A stretch of 64,000 nt of DNA from Promethearchaeota archaeon. Lineage in GTDB: Archaea > Asgardarchaeota > Lokiarchaeia > Sigynarchaeales > SOKP01. Each line of letters opens with the position of its first letter. Positions within the stretch are counted from its first letter, which is position 1. Shown here piece after piece: positions 10,701 to 19,332 of the stretch. The notes under the pieces are model-generated. The model was not told the DNA's origin and did no database searches. It saw nothing but the letters and a program-made list of their open reading frames with translations. The stretch is taken from positions 1-64,000 of the forward strand of contig JAHPYY010000063.1 of the NCBI GenBank assembly GCA_019058515.1. Reading direction: 5' to 3'. Made by a program: the position numbers and the translations under genes.

Positions 10701-11663
10701 AGCAACAGGAATAATACCCCATTTAAGGAAATTCAATAATCCGTAATAAAATTTAGGGTACTTTTCTCTTTTGGTATATATTAAATGAAAAGCTATTAAT
10801 ATAAAAGTGAAAAGAAAAATACCCCCCACTTCTGCGTCAGAAAACAGATTTGTGTAGTCATAAACAGACCACAACCCTTCGATTAATAGTCCAGTTCCCT
10901 GTACACCAGCATACGCTATTAATACATTAGAATTGTATTTATTTATTAAGACTAAAATTACAACGATTATTGGAATTATTAAGAATACAAATTGGTATCC
11001 CCCCCAACTAAGAGATAAATAGCCTAAAAACAATCCACCGAGTATTGAATAGGAAATTTTGCCTGTTTTTATTGCTTTAAGGAAAAACAAAAAGACCATT
11101 AGTGTGGCAAATACACCAATCGTTTCGTTATCGAAAAAACCTGCCATTGTCCTTTGAGCATGCCCTGTGTTTAAAGCCAAGAAGAAAGCTGCTAAAAGCC
11201 CCATTCTCCTATCTAGTATCTCTTTCCCTAAGAAAAATGCCGCAATAACCGTAAGACCTCCCATAAACGCGGGAAAAAAAAAGCATACATGATATATTGA
11301 GACGTTTATACCAATTGAGTTTAAGATAAACCAGAAAGCTGCGGCTGTAAATGGCAACCCAGGACGAAGTGCGTAACGATCGATTCCACCAGGGAACCAG
11401 CTTTTATAATCGTGCCAATTGAAAAACTCGTAGATTCCGTTTTCTGTGATATACTTTGCAGAATAATATTGAATCCACGGATCAAAAGCTTTAATCATAA
11501 GTGATCCCCTTAATATTGGAGTCAAACGAATAAGTAACGCCAAAACAAAAACTAAAACTAAAGCAAAGAAGAAAAGCACATTTTTAGATTTAATTGAGAC
11601 ACTTACTCTGCTACGATCGTAAAAATCTCTTATCGATGTACCAATGTTTTTAAAAAAACTCAT
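7785..11663 (-). CDS. aglB: Oligosaccharyltransferase STT3/AglB with extended C-terminal beta-domain array
   Basis: Membrane enzyme that transfers lipid-linked glycan to Asn of N-X-S/T sequons on the outer face of the membrane. The N-terminal ~490 residues hold many membrane helices. Catalytic landmarks are the first acidic motif at D61 (AFDPW), the DxE-type motif at D178-E180 (FFDNETIG), an SVSE-like external-loop motif (SVAEH, about 360-364) and the signature WWDYG at 531-535. At 1292 residues it is unusually long. After about residue 745 come about five repeats of roughly 110 residues, each carrying an NTG-type strand motif (near 753, 869, 1000, 1110, 1214), typical of Ig/CARDB-like surface domains. 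A TATA-like element lies about 20-34 bases upstream, so the message may be leaderless. Confidence 0.93.
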   Translation of the reverse strand: MSFFKNIGTSIRDFYDRSRVSVSIKSKNVLFFFALVLVFVLALLIRLTPILRGSLMIKAFDPWIQYYSAKYITENGIYEFFNWHDYKSWFPGGIDRYALRPGLPFTAAAFWFILNSIGINVSIYHVCFFFPAFMGGLTVIAAFFLGKEILDRRMGLLAAFFLALNTGHAQRTMAGFFDNETIGVFATLMVFLFFLKAIKTGKISYSILGGLFLGYLSLSWGGYQFVFLIIPIIVVILVLINKYNSNVLIAYAGVQGTGLLIEGLWSVYDYTNLFSDAEVGGIFLFTFILIAFHLIYTKREKYPKFYYGLLNFLKWGIIPVALVLAVIVWINPEIIPFGFGGRIQSILSPLMRENINLTASVAEHIPSPWSVFYYNTLIPLILVPLGIYFAFKRGQPGDILLILFTLLIFYFTGSMIRIILLFAPAASLMGAYGLVNVLKIYGSFVGERKLGLSRKRRRQLRRKKVISNSEVFAVFFLVGFLCLAQVVHATDVSINQLSYSQIVTGGQLHDWEESLAWMKTNLPGTAVVVSWWDYGYWLTPIGNVTTVNDNATINQTRIGLTGMAMMQTNEIYSAEIFRLLGADYVLVYFGFLYPSLGGDEGKWQWMLRICNDNYEIYKRWGLEKDNWAASSVFIESEYYNSSNNRPEDKWFDSTLVKLMFGYESTNPSSVPENSFKQYYANEISNRIADDGRTWAEHIPTNGAYDFKVFKPEYFSLNGLVKLYKVDYTALDSSFIIKNASVYDNEQALLTVENTGIKDLEIEKVEVNNDEFDFITTSQNEENLVKAGEEEIVWVNTSSTENDFKEGDVVDITVTVKAEALDETTYEFSNYTSSFFVEKGEPGAIRINRENCEIRQSSDTEATTYIEVENIGNSVEVIDKVYLNTIDNEFNTTNYLSGSLILRPGEISRIELTGANGSYYDLNKENCVGVLTRSGSRDEIILASNYENYKISIISQDRVLSPEVRAFGNSVYRNNIPISIDSTYAKIYSNGTKEMQVKIKNTGNVILSLNSILVNNTIIPQNKIVPQNGLYQLELNQEEVYSIDTNFIDYSTNDLLSIFATADFDGEYVASDIGYIQPYIEQPNFQIINSTLGEVSSYMGANETGQLLIKNTGNASIILSKIIINDNIELTDNDINYLYGGSTIGFQDAALISFEIPTLQINRSDIIRVNISTENAGYLTQSFEAYINEELYNVTINDIQSYAERSGDLSIYVQNTGIESVNVESIYVENINIPLSEFKQTEFEILSEETYLISIDMDNLVPYIGDIDAGDNLLVLVRTKEGPEDSITINVGT

Positions 11664-12024
11664 TATGAAAAGGTATTGAGAATTTTTTTTATAGATTATG
11701 ATGATATAACTTAGATCAAAAAAAATTGCTTTTCATTAAAATATTTCCCTTAGTAAGAAATATATAAAAATATTATGTGATTAATTGAAAGAGCGGTCAT
11801 TAAATATTCCTTTTCAATGAATTGAAAAAGGTTATGTCAAATTATTGGCAAAAGATCAATTTTTTTTATCTTTAAATGTTTAAAATGGTACGCATAGATT
11901 GTTAATATTCTAAGGAATTATTGAATATTACATCACTTTTCTAAAAATTCTAAATTTGAATTCGTATTAAGTAAATATACAATAGTCACAAGTCAAAGCA
12001 AGCAAATTGGACTGAAAATTAATC
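11664..12024. promoter_or_regulatory. Divergent intergenic region between aglB and truA
   Basis: AT-rich 361-base spacer with no coding signal. Read leftward, a TATA-like CTATAAAAAAAA lies at about 11683-11695, 20-34 bases before the aglB ATG. Read rightward, AGTAAATATAC near 11970-11982 is a candidate TATA box for truA. No tRNA or stable hairpin was seen. Promoter positions are inferred from sequence only. Confidence 0.4.
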
Positions 12025-12876
12025 ATGATGGAAACTTATTTGATTAAGTTCTACTACATAGGTAAGAAAAAATATTTTGGCTCTCAACGGCAGATAAACA
12101 AGCACTCCATCGAAGAGTGCCTCATAGATGCTCTAACCAAAAAGAAATATATAATCGATAACCGCACATCTCGATTTAGAACGGCTAGCAGGACCGATAG
12201 GTATGTATCTGCAAGAGGAGCCGCGTTTTCAATTACCACAGGAAAGCAACCTATATTGATTGAAATCAATACAGCTCTTCCTCCCGAAATAGGAGTATGG
12301 GCTTTTTCAGAAATATATTATGATTTATCTCCAAGGTACGATGCTGTTTATAGACATTACAAATACATATACCCCATACCTTACGATCAATTAGTAGAGC
12401 AATACAATTTCGACCTTGAAATAACTTTAAAAGCTTGTAAATTATTAGAAGGTACCCACGACTATAGAAACTTTTCAAAAATAAATATTAATGAAAGTAT
12501 TAACACTATAAGAGAATTAAAACAAGTTACTGCCACAGTCCTTAATAATTATCTACAGTTTGATTTTAAAGGAAGATCGTTCTTACGCCAACAGATAAGA
12601 AGAACTGTTAAAGTTTTAATGGATGTTGGAAGTAGTATAATGTCTTTTAATACTTTTTTAACATATTTTGATTCCACGAAAGCTCTTCATTGTGAACCCG
12701 TTAACCCAATAGGTTTAATTTTATGGGATATTGAATATAATAACTATATTAATTTTAAAATCGATACTAAATCAAAAGAAAGGATGGAAAAATTTTTTTA
12801 TAATCGGTTAATAGACTTATCCCATAGAGTACATATTTTTAAGACGCTTTTCGAATATGATTCAAGTTCACCTTAG
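12025..12876 (+). CDS. truA: tRNA pseudouridine synthase A
   Basis: Converts uridines 38-40 of the tRNA anticodon arm to pseudouridine. It is a 283-residue protein with the TruA family layout. The catalytic aspartate is D58 in ASRTDRYVSARG, matching the family G-R-T-D-x-G-V-H-A box, although V-S-A replaces V-H-A. Later landmarks are the HYKYIYP strand, LLEGTHDYRNFSK and SFLRQQIRRTVKVL, the RNA-binding C-terminal motif. Tandem ATG codons at the start leave a one-residue ambiguity. It stands alone on the plus strand between aglB and the RFC gene and ends in TAG, which shows TAG is an ordinary stop in this genome. Confidence 0.94.
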   Translation: MMETYLIKFYYIGKKKYFGSQRQINKHSIEECLIDALTKKKYIIDNRTSRFRTASRTDRYVSARGAAFSITTGKQPILIEINTALPPEIGVWAFSEIYYDLSPRYDAVYRHYKYIYPIPYDQLVEQYNFDLEITLKACKLLEGTHDYRNFSKININESINTIRELKQVTATVLNNYLQFDFKGRSFLRQQIRRTVKVLMDVGSSIMSFNTFLTYFDSTKALHCEPVNPIGLILWDIEYNNYINFKIDTKSKERMEKFFYNRLIDLSHRVHIFKTLFEYDSSSP

Positions 12877-12958
12877 TTTTTTATAGTATTTTTCTTAATT
12901 GACTAAATTGGACAATTTAAAAAATATACGAGATTGAGTTATTTACTCAATTGAATTA

Positions 12959-13936
12959 CTATTTTAACTTGAATAGCAGTCCAATATTAGCTAATAATGC
13001 CTGCAATTGTATTTCTTCCGTTCCACCTTGACTTAATCGATATTCGAATTCAGCAAGCAATTTTGAAAGTTCTATCTTTAGATCTTCGGAAACGGAAAGA
13101 GAATAGATTTCGCGGTGAAAGTTCTTTATTACATTTACACCTGAAATTCCGTATTCTTTAATTAGAGCATTCAATGAATTCAATGCATCCGATAATTCAC
13201 CATCAAGGGCAGTTAATAACACTTTTTTAATCAATTCAGAAGGTACTTCTCCAGCAACTCTATAAACAAGATCTTGATCGATCTTTCCAGAAATTGTCCC
13301 ACACGATTGAAGATAATTAATCGCACGCCTGCAATCTCCACCAGAAACATCAATTATAGCATCTAAACCCCCTCTAGTTATGTTAATCTCCTCTTCCTTT
13401 GAAATGTATTTGATGCGTTCCTTAATATCTTCATCGCTAAGTGAAGCAAATCTAAAAACCACGCATCTAGACTGAATTGGGGGTATAATTTTATTAGAAT
13501 AATTACAAATTAGGATCATTCTACAATTTCTGGTGTATTTTTCCATCGTTCTCCTAAGCGCTTGTTGAGCAGGTCCGGTCATATTATCAGCTTCGTCTAG
13601 AATGAGAATCTTAAAGGGGACATCAATAGGAGGTCTTGCTTTTGCAAAATCCTTAATGTATGTTCGAATAACATCAATTCCGCGAGCATCACTCGCATTT
13701 AATTCCAGATATGTACTATTAGGAGCCATTTTGCGGTTAAAAATATCTCTAACCAAGGCTAATGCAGAGGTCGTTTTTCCGGTTCCCGCTGGACCTGCGA
13801 AGATTAAGTGAGGCATCGAATTATCGTGAACAAATTGTTTAAGCCTATTAATTATACCTTTCTGATTTACTACGTCGCTTAAGCTAAGAGGACGATACTT
13901 TTCTACCCATGGTCTACTATCTAATCTACCACTCAT
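12959..13936 (-). CDS. rfcS: Replication factor C small subunit
   Basis: AAA+ subunit of the clamp loader that opens PCNA and places it on primed DNA. It has 325 residues, the usual length. Early RFC box PWVEKYRP is at residues 9-16, Walker A GPAGTGKT at 48-55, Walker B LILDEADNM with the DEAD sequence, and the SRC arginine-finger motif IQSRCVVFRF. The C-terminal third is the helical collar domain. The large subunit is not in the window; PCNA lies about 30 kb away. It starts with ATG and terminates with TAG. It is convergent with truA across an 82-base spacer. Confidence 0.96.
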   Translation of the reverse strand: MSGRLDSRPWVEKYRPLSLSDVVNQKGIINRLKQFVHDNSMPHLIFAGPAGTGKTTSALALVRDIFNRKMAPNSTYLELNASDARGIDVIRTYIKDFAKARPPIDVPFKILILDEADNMTGPAQQALRRTMEKYTRNCRMILICNYSNKIIPPIQSRCVVFRFASLSDEDIKERIKYISKEEEINITRGGLDAIIDVSGGDCRRAINYLQSCGTISGKIDQDLVYRVAGEVPSELIKKVLLTALDGELSDALNSLNALIKEYGISGVNVIKNFHREIYSLSVSEDLKIELSKLLAEFEYRLSQGGTEEIQLQALLANIGLLFKLK

Positions 13937-14063
13937 TAGATTTTTCTAAATTATTAGTATTTTGTGAAAATGTATTTACAAATAGTAAGAACAATAATTA
14001 ATATATTTTATACAAGTGTAAAGCGTTTATAAAGATTAATGGATATAAAAATTATTATTTTAA

Positions 14064-15776
14064 TTATCCTGGTGAAATCTTTATAACTACTTCTTGAATA
14101 AATTGTTTGGGAGATAATTTGTTGCTATTATCCAATTCTGGAAAGATTTCTCTATAAACTTCACTCATAATCTTCCAATAATAACTAGATCTATGATAGC
14201 TTGCTTTTTCTCTATATCCAAAAACCTCTACAAAAATTTTTTCTAAAGTAACGATTGAAGGCAAGGGATCTTTTTCCATTTCTTTAATAATTCTTCTTCG
14301 TCTATATTTTATAATTGCTTCTTTCATACTTGAAACTCTAAAAGTTTCTTGAACCCGTTGAAGTTTCCAGAAATGAAGGCTAAAGCTCTTTCCATCAGAG
14401 TAACCTGCTTTTTTAGCGAGTTCTTCTATTCCATTCCTTTTATCAATAAACCAACTAATCCATTGTGATTTATGAAATCCCTTTATTATCTGATTTTCAT
14501 AATAATCATCAATTTCTTTTTGAACATTATTCCAATCTAATTGATCACCATGCAGTTTTTTACTTCTCAAAACTTTCTTTAAATCTTTAAGTGAAGTGGA
14601 TTCCCCATACCATTCTCTAAACTCATCACCATAGAAAAAATCATCCCCACGATTTACTGCTTTTGAAATTAATTTTCGATTAATATTAGGATTTTTTTCC
14701 AAAACTTTTTCAAACACAGGTTTAAATAATTTTTTGTAATAATTATTGAAAGATTCTTTCAATCTTTTCCTAATTAGTCCCTCGTGAAAATCTTCTTCAT
14801 ACAATTCATTCAGCATTTCTGTAATAATTGGTGGTCTATATCCTAAAGCAATTAGGAAAGAAGTATCGTACAAGGGTATTGTTCTATAATCTGTTTTACC
14901 TTCTGTTCTATCATGCATATTTAATCCTTCTGGATAGATAGTCCCAGTTTTTTTGTAATTGTTTGGAAGTTTATACCAATTTTCATTTTCATATAGAAAA
15001 TTAGTAGAAAGGTGAACTTCGAGTATATTCATAGTTAATAATCTATTTTCTAGTAAGCCTTCTACTATATTTTCATATTCTGTTTTAATTGTTGAATCTC
15101 CATTGTTTGAAATAATTCTTTTTGAATAAGTGTAAAGTTCTTTAATGCTGGTGAATCCCTTAAGTCGTTTTAAACCTTCTAAGAAAGTTTTTAAAATGAA
15201 TCTAGAAGGATAATAATCATTTGATTCAAAATGAGAATCTATTTTGGAATTTAGCCAATTAGTTATAGGATTTTGTGTTTTCAAATCGTAATTCTCTACA
15301 AAAAGCTTTATTGCCTCATTTAAATGGGTGATCATTCGTTCCTTTTTTGTAAAAGCGGTATGTCCTATGTATGTATCTGTAGTTGTATCCATTCCAAATA
15401 GTGCCTTAATTTCATAGATAATTTGAACATATCTCTTATTAATTTGATCGGCATAGAATTGAAATTCTGGATGGTCCCTTTTTATATAATCTCCAATTAT
15501 TCCTTTATAAGGACTTACTAATCCGTGTACCTTATTATATATAGGTAATCTTCCCTCCTCAATTAATTCTTCCAGAATTTCTATTGCCTTATTGAACACA
15601 ATTCTTTTTACATCTTGAGGTGGTTTTTCTGTAATTATTCTTTTAAATAAGTTTAGTCTTATACCTTTTTTCTCTGCCTTTTTGAATGCATATTTAATAG
15701 TATTTATTTCATTGTAAGTAAAGTTAGGATTTATATATTTAACCCAATCATCATTTTCATCTATATCTTTAGTCAT
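14064..15776 (-). CDS. Unknown basic helical protein, 570 residues
   Basis: I do not recognise this family. The product is rich in Lys, Arg, Glu, Tyr and Trp, lacks a signal peptide or membrane helices, and appears almost entirely helical. The C-terminal third contains two stretches that resemble helix-turn-helix units: GIEELAKKAGYSDGKSFSL with a following basic run YRRRR (about 460-510), and TLEKIFVEVFGYREKASYHR. The conserved-looking segment EGKTDYRTIPLYDTSFLIALG sits mid-protein. It starts with ATG and is the last gene of a leftward block after the STAND/TPR gene, separated by 193 bases. Its AT-rich codon use matches that block. A nucleic-acid-binding role is only a guess from charge and HTH-like segments. 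Confidence 0.6.
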   Translation of the reverse strand: MTKDIDENDDWVKYINPNFTYNEINTIKYAFKKAEKKGIRLNLFKRIITEKPPQDVKRIVFNKAIEILEELIEEGRLPIYNKVHGLVSPYKGIIGDYIKRDHPEFQFYADQINKRYVQIIYEIKALFGMDTTTDTYIGHTAFTKKERMITHLNEAIKLFVENYDLKTQNPITNWLNSKIDSHFESNDYYPSRFILKTFLEGLKRLKGFTSIKELYTYSKRIISNNGDSTIKTEYENIVEGLLENRLLTMNILEVHLSTNFLYENENWYKLPNNYKKTGTIYPEGLNMHDRTEGKTDYRTIPLYDTSFLIALGYRPPIITEMLNELYEEDFHEGLIRKRLKESFNNYYKKLFKPVFEKVLEKNPNINRKLISKAVNRGDDFFYGDEFREWYGESTSLKDLKKVLRSKKLHGDQLDWNNVQKEIDDYYENQIIKGFHKSQWISWFIDKRNGIEELAKKAGYSDGKSFSLHFWKLQRVQETFRVSSMKEAIIKYRRRRIIKEMEKDPLPSIVTLEKIFVEVFGYREKASYHRSSYYWKIMSEVYREIFPELDNSNKLSPKQFIQEVVIKISPG

Positions 15777-15969
15777 AAATACTTGATTCTTATTTATATT
15801 TAGTTCACTATTTATAATTTTTAACTAAAAAATTTTGTACTACGATGATAAATTGTTTATATCAAACCTACTAATAATTTTTTTAAAAGGTTTATTTTTT
15901 CTAAAATTTGAAGTAAATATATTCATGTGGGGTACTTCAGAGTATTGATTTAGATACTGGTCTCGTTTT

Positions 15970-17463
15970 TTATTTAATATACTGAATGAATAATTTAGCT
16001 TGATCGACTAGTTCAGGTCTATCTTCTATAATTTCTTCTATCCATTTTTTAATAGTATCCAAGCTAATATTCTCTGGTAAAATTAATCCATAATAGCCTT
16101 CTCTTCCAATAATGGATAAAGCATCTATTCTTCCAAACTTGGTAAGATCAGCAGTCTCCTTATCAATTTCTGAAAAAATAGGAGCAGGATAAGTTCCTCC
16201 TAACTCTCTATATTCTAATAGCTTCTCAATGCTAATTTTAAATTTTCCTAAGTTCCAAAAAGCAAATATTAACCAATAACTAGTCATTGTGATTTTATCT
16301 AGGTCTAAATCTAATTTTATGGCAATAGAGAGACTTTCCTCTAAAGTTCGACGCGCTTTTTGGTATTGTCCAATTTGACATAATAAATACCCTTTGAAAT
16401 GTAAAGATTTAGCAATTCTTTTTTCTAATTTTAATTTTTGATCAATTTTGAGACATTTGTCTGCATATTCTAATGCTTGATTAAATTTACCCAATTTCTC
16501 TAAAGTACTACTCAAACAATCATATAAAAAATATCTTTTCATAATTTCACCAGAAAAATCAGGGATAGGGTCTTCGTGACATTGTTGAACTAAAAGAGCT
16601 TTCTTTAAGTATTTTAGAGACCGTGTATAGTCCTTGTACCGATTATATATAATCCCTAATAGTTGAAAGCTTTCTGAAGTTGACCTTTTTAAATTTTTAA
16701 TTAAACATAATTTGATATTCTTTCTTATAACCTTGAAGTAATAATTTTGCATTTCAGCTTCTATATCTTTAAATAGCAAATTCAGATAAGCTAATGAATT
16801 AGAGGACTTAATTCTGATCTTAATATCTTCACTTTTACTTAATTCTTCGTAATACTTCAAAACATTATCAATATTATCAGGAGATTCTTCTGCTAGAGTA
16901 CTTGCTATTTCGTATTTGATCAAATCGTTTTTAAGCATATCTTCTGGACAATTTAAAGCCTTATTATAGAAAATTAGAGCATTTTTAGGTTCTTCAATTA
17001 TTCTAAATACTCTACCTCGGAAATAATGAACTGCATCAATATTGTTTACATCTTTATATAATAACATTTCTTCAGTAGCTTCTAAGAGAAAATCGAAAAA
17101 TCCATTTAAATACAACCATTTTAAAAAAGGTATAATTTTTTCTTTAGCATGTTTTATTAACCCCGTCTCAAGCGAATGATAAATTTGTTCATATGCCTCA
17201 CTAATATTTAATTTAGGAAGATTTTCATAGTAATTTTCTGCAAATTGATGAAGTAAATTCAAATCAGAGGGATTAATTTTTGATATGATAAAAAATCTAA
17301 TCAAATTATGAATTGTATAATAGTTTCTACTTATTTCCCATGGCATTATGATAAACATTTTCAAAAGAGACATAAATTTGTTTGTAGCTTTATCCAAGTC
17401 TTCAATAAAATTGATTGCACTTAATTTGAATGGAATTCTTAAAATTGACAAATTTTTCAGCAT
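15970..17463 (-). CDS. TPR-repeat C-terminal half of the STAND protein (downstream of in-frame TAG)
   Basis: 497-residue segment whose first ~75 residues (MLKNLSILRIPFKL...IHNLIRFFI) look like the winged-helix region that follows the NTPase core of STAND proteins, not like a true N-terminus. The rest is made of TPR-like helical pairs, for example PKNALIFYNKAL, YTRSLKYLKKAL, KFNQALEYADKCLKI and YQKARRTLEESLSIA. In STAND proteins such repeats usually bind the trigger ligand. It lies in the same frame as the upstream nuclease-NTPase segment; only TAG AGA AAG separates them. If translated separately it would need re-initiation at ATG 17463, and TAG to ATG is only 6 bases. It is best read as the second half of one ~1004-codon gene. 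Confidence 0.75.
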   Translation of the reverse strand: MLKNLSILRIPFKLSAINFIEDLDKATNKFMSLLKMFIIMPWEISRNYYTIHNLIRFFIISKINPSDLNLLHQFAENYYENLPKLNISEAYEQIYHSLETGLIKHAKEKIIPFLKWLYLNGFFDFLLEATEEMLLYKDVNNIDAVHYFRGRVFRIIEEPKNALIFYNKALNCPEDMLKNDLIKYEIASTLAEESPDNIDNVLKYYEELSKSEDIKIRIKSSNSLAYLNLLFKDIEAEMQNYYFKVIRKNIKLCLIKNLKRSTSESFQLLGIIYNRYKDYTRSLKYLKKALLVQQCHEDPIPDFSGEIMKRYFLYDCLSSTLEKLGKFNQALEYADKCLKIDQKLKLEKRIAKSLHFKGYLLCQIGQYQKARRTLEESLSIAIKLDLDLDKITMTSYWLIFAFWNLGKFKISIEKLLEYRELGGTYPAPIFSEIDKETADLTKFGRIDALSIIGREGYYGLILPENISLDTIKKWIEEIIEDRPELVDQAKLFIQYIK

Positions 17464-17472
17464 CTTTCTCTA
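17464..17472 (-). other. In-frame amber codon joining the two halves of the STAND gene
   Basis: Reading leftward the codons are GAG ATT CTA AGT GAA AGT TAG AGA AAG ATG CTG AAA. The residues on both sides (EIWEILSES and RKMLKNLSIL) fit together as the usual IW..LS..E+..L..LS segment of STAND proteins, so TAG replaces one sense codon without a frame change. Possible causes are a nonsense mutation, a sequencing error or programmed readthrough. TAG ends truA, rfcS and tfs nearby, so it is not globally reassigned. Confidence 0.85.
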
Positions 17473-18984
17473 ACTTTCACTTAGAATCTCCCAAATTTCA
17501 TTATGTATATAATTTCCAAGATCTACTCCATATTCAAATATATTACTAGAAATTTCGTCCAAAGAGATCCATTGAGAGAGAAAGACAACCATCCGCATGA
17601 AATAGGGGTGTCCTTCCAATTTTTGATGAATATCTATTAAGATTTCTTCAATTGGTTCATTTAAATTAAATTGGCTAAAGTAGTATTTCAATAAAATTAT
17701 ACTCTTATCTTCTTTCAATCCTTTTAATGTATATTGATAAGGTGGATTTAGAAAATTATGTTCTGCTATTGCTTCTCGTGTAATAATAAATAACCTACCT
17801 TGGTTCATGATTTCATTACATTTTTGCAGTAAGGGAAGGATTCTACTATTTTTTTTGTAATTAAAATTATCAACTATAACAATACTTTTAAATCTCTCAA
17901 TTAAGTTTGCCGCAATCTGAATTCTCCTGTGAATTTGAGAGGATGATTTTAGCACATTTATCAATTCGGAATCATTAAAATTATTGTTAAAATTCATGGC
18001 AATATTTACTAAAATATTTTCTAAATTGGACATATTATTTAAATCCAACCAAATGACATGTAAATCGCTAATAAACAATTCTAAAAATTGGGATATTAAA
18101 TAAGTTTTGCCAATTCCTGCAATTCCATTAATTATAATCGTATTATTTAATTTCAATGCTTCTCGTAAATGTTTGAGCTCAGAATTCCTTCCAATAAAAA
18201 AGATTGGGTGTGGAGAAGTATATAAGATTTGATTATCAATTGAAATCTTTTCACTTAATTCATTATTCATTTCTGTATTAGTTATTTTGAAGGGAGATGA
18301 TAATTCTTCTTTTAAATCGTTGACAGTTACTACATTTGTCACGCTGAAAAACTTTGAGGCAATATTTGAATATTTAAAGAGAGCTAAATCTAAATCAGTC
18401 GCTGTAATTTTTAAAATTTTGATTTTCCCCAACACTTTAAAAATCTTATCTAAATTCTTTTCAATTTCAAAGTCTTGAAGTGTCTTATATGATCTTATAA
18501 TTTTTTCTGCCCAACCTTTTATTTCCTTCTCTTCAAATTTATTACTATTTAATTCATTAAATAGATTAATTGCATTTTCTTTAAAATCATTAGAAACAGC
18601 AAAATAATAAGTAAAATTATTTGGATCTGAGATTAAGCTAGTATCATCCAAATAATAAAGCACAAATTTGATTATTTCTTCTCCGACTTTATTTCTTGAT
18701 AATTTATCTTCGTATTTTTTACATTGTATTAATCCAACATTTAATCCTTTCCATGTGAGTAAGCAATCTCTTCCACGATCTTTTGTACCTGGCATTAAAT
18801 GAACATCATCAAATTTCTTTTCAAATTCTCCTCTATTTATTTTCTCTTTAAAAATGTAATATAATAGAATTTCAAATTGATTATTATCTAAATTATTATA
18901 CGGAAATCCATGGCTTTGATAGGGTATAGGGCGATTAATATTTTCCAGTTCATTTTTAATTTGCTCTGGATTTATATATTTCAA
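17470..18984 (-). CDS. Nuclease-STAND NTPase N-terminal half (Avs-like architecture)
   Basis: 504 residues. The N-terminal ~130 resemble a PD-(D/E)xK restriction-endonuclease domain of the Mrr/Cap4 kind: GTKDRGRD ending at D73, then a strand leading to QCKKY (Q87, K89). A STAND/NB-ARC NTPase follows: Walker A GIAGIGKT at 287-294, Walker B IVIVDNF with D372, sensor strand RLFIITRE near 397-404, and the GhP motif EGHP at 457-460. The start is TTG at 18984, supported by a good Shine-Dalgarno GGGAGAAAG just upstream. The frame ends at an in-frame TAG, and the TPR segment continues directly after it. Family knowledge suggests an antiviral sensor whose oligomerisation activates the nuclease; that role here is inference. 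Confidence 0.8.
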   Translation of the reverse strand: MKYINPEQIKNELENINRPIPYQSHGFPYNNLDNNQFEILLYYIFKEKINRGEFEKKFDDVHLMPGTKDRGRDCLLTWKGLNVGLIQCKKYEDKLSRNKVGEEIIKFVLYYLDDTSLISDPNNFTYYFAVSNDFKENAINLFNELNSNKFEEKEIKGWAEKIIRSYKTLQDFEIEKNLDKIFKVLGKIKILKITATDLDLALFKYSNIASKFFSVTNVVTVNDLKEELSSPFKITNTEMNNELSEKISIDNQILYTSPHPIFFIGRNSELKHLREALKLNNTIIINGIAGIGKTYLISQFLELFISDLHVIWLDLNNMSNLENILVNIAMNFNNNFNDSELINVLKSSSQIHRRIQIAANLIERFKSIVIVDNFNYKKNSRILPLLQKCNEIMNQGRLFIITREAIAEHNFLNPPYQYTLKGLKEDKSIILLKYYFSQFNLNEPIEEILIDIHQKLEGHPYFMRMVVFLSQWISLDEISSNIFEYGVDLGNYIHNEIWEILSES

Positions 18985-19332
18985 GATCTTTCTCCCTGTC
19001 TTTTGATAATTAATTTTTCCTATTTTCTAGGTTTCTTCATGTAATGGTACATATAGTTTCTTTTATAAAAAAATATATTATTGTCTTATTGTAAGTCTTT
19101 TAATGTACAATTCAAATAGAAATTGAATTATTCTATTATTGATGATTATTATAAACCTAGGTGAATAAAATAGATCAAGTTTTTTAATAAAAACCTTATT
19201 AATCTATGATATCATTCCTATCCACCTTATACCGATTTATGCTAAACACAATAAAGAAGAAACTATTAAGAATGCGGTTTTCTTTATTCATAATTAATAA
19301 TCCTATTTAAAAAAATTTGATGAGTACTAAAT
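18985..19332. promoter_or_regulatory. Divergent intergenic region between the STAND gene and enolase
   Basis: 348 bases, very AT-rich. Read leftward, a purine-rich Shine-Dalgarno GGGAGAAAG (about 18989-18997) precedes the TTG start of the STAND gene, and TATA-like runs occur near 19061-19080. Read rightward, CCTATTTAAAAAAA at about 19302-19315 is a candidate TATA box 18-31 bases before the enolase ATG, suggesting a leaderless enolase message. No RNA gene or repeat was seen. Confidence 0.4.

Noticed and set aside
17470..17472. Global reassignment of TAG to an amino acid
   Set aside because: TAG terminates truA, rfcS, tfs and the LLM remnant in normal positions, so only special readthrough could apply.
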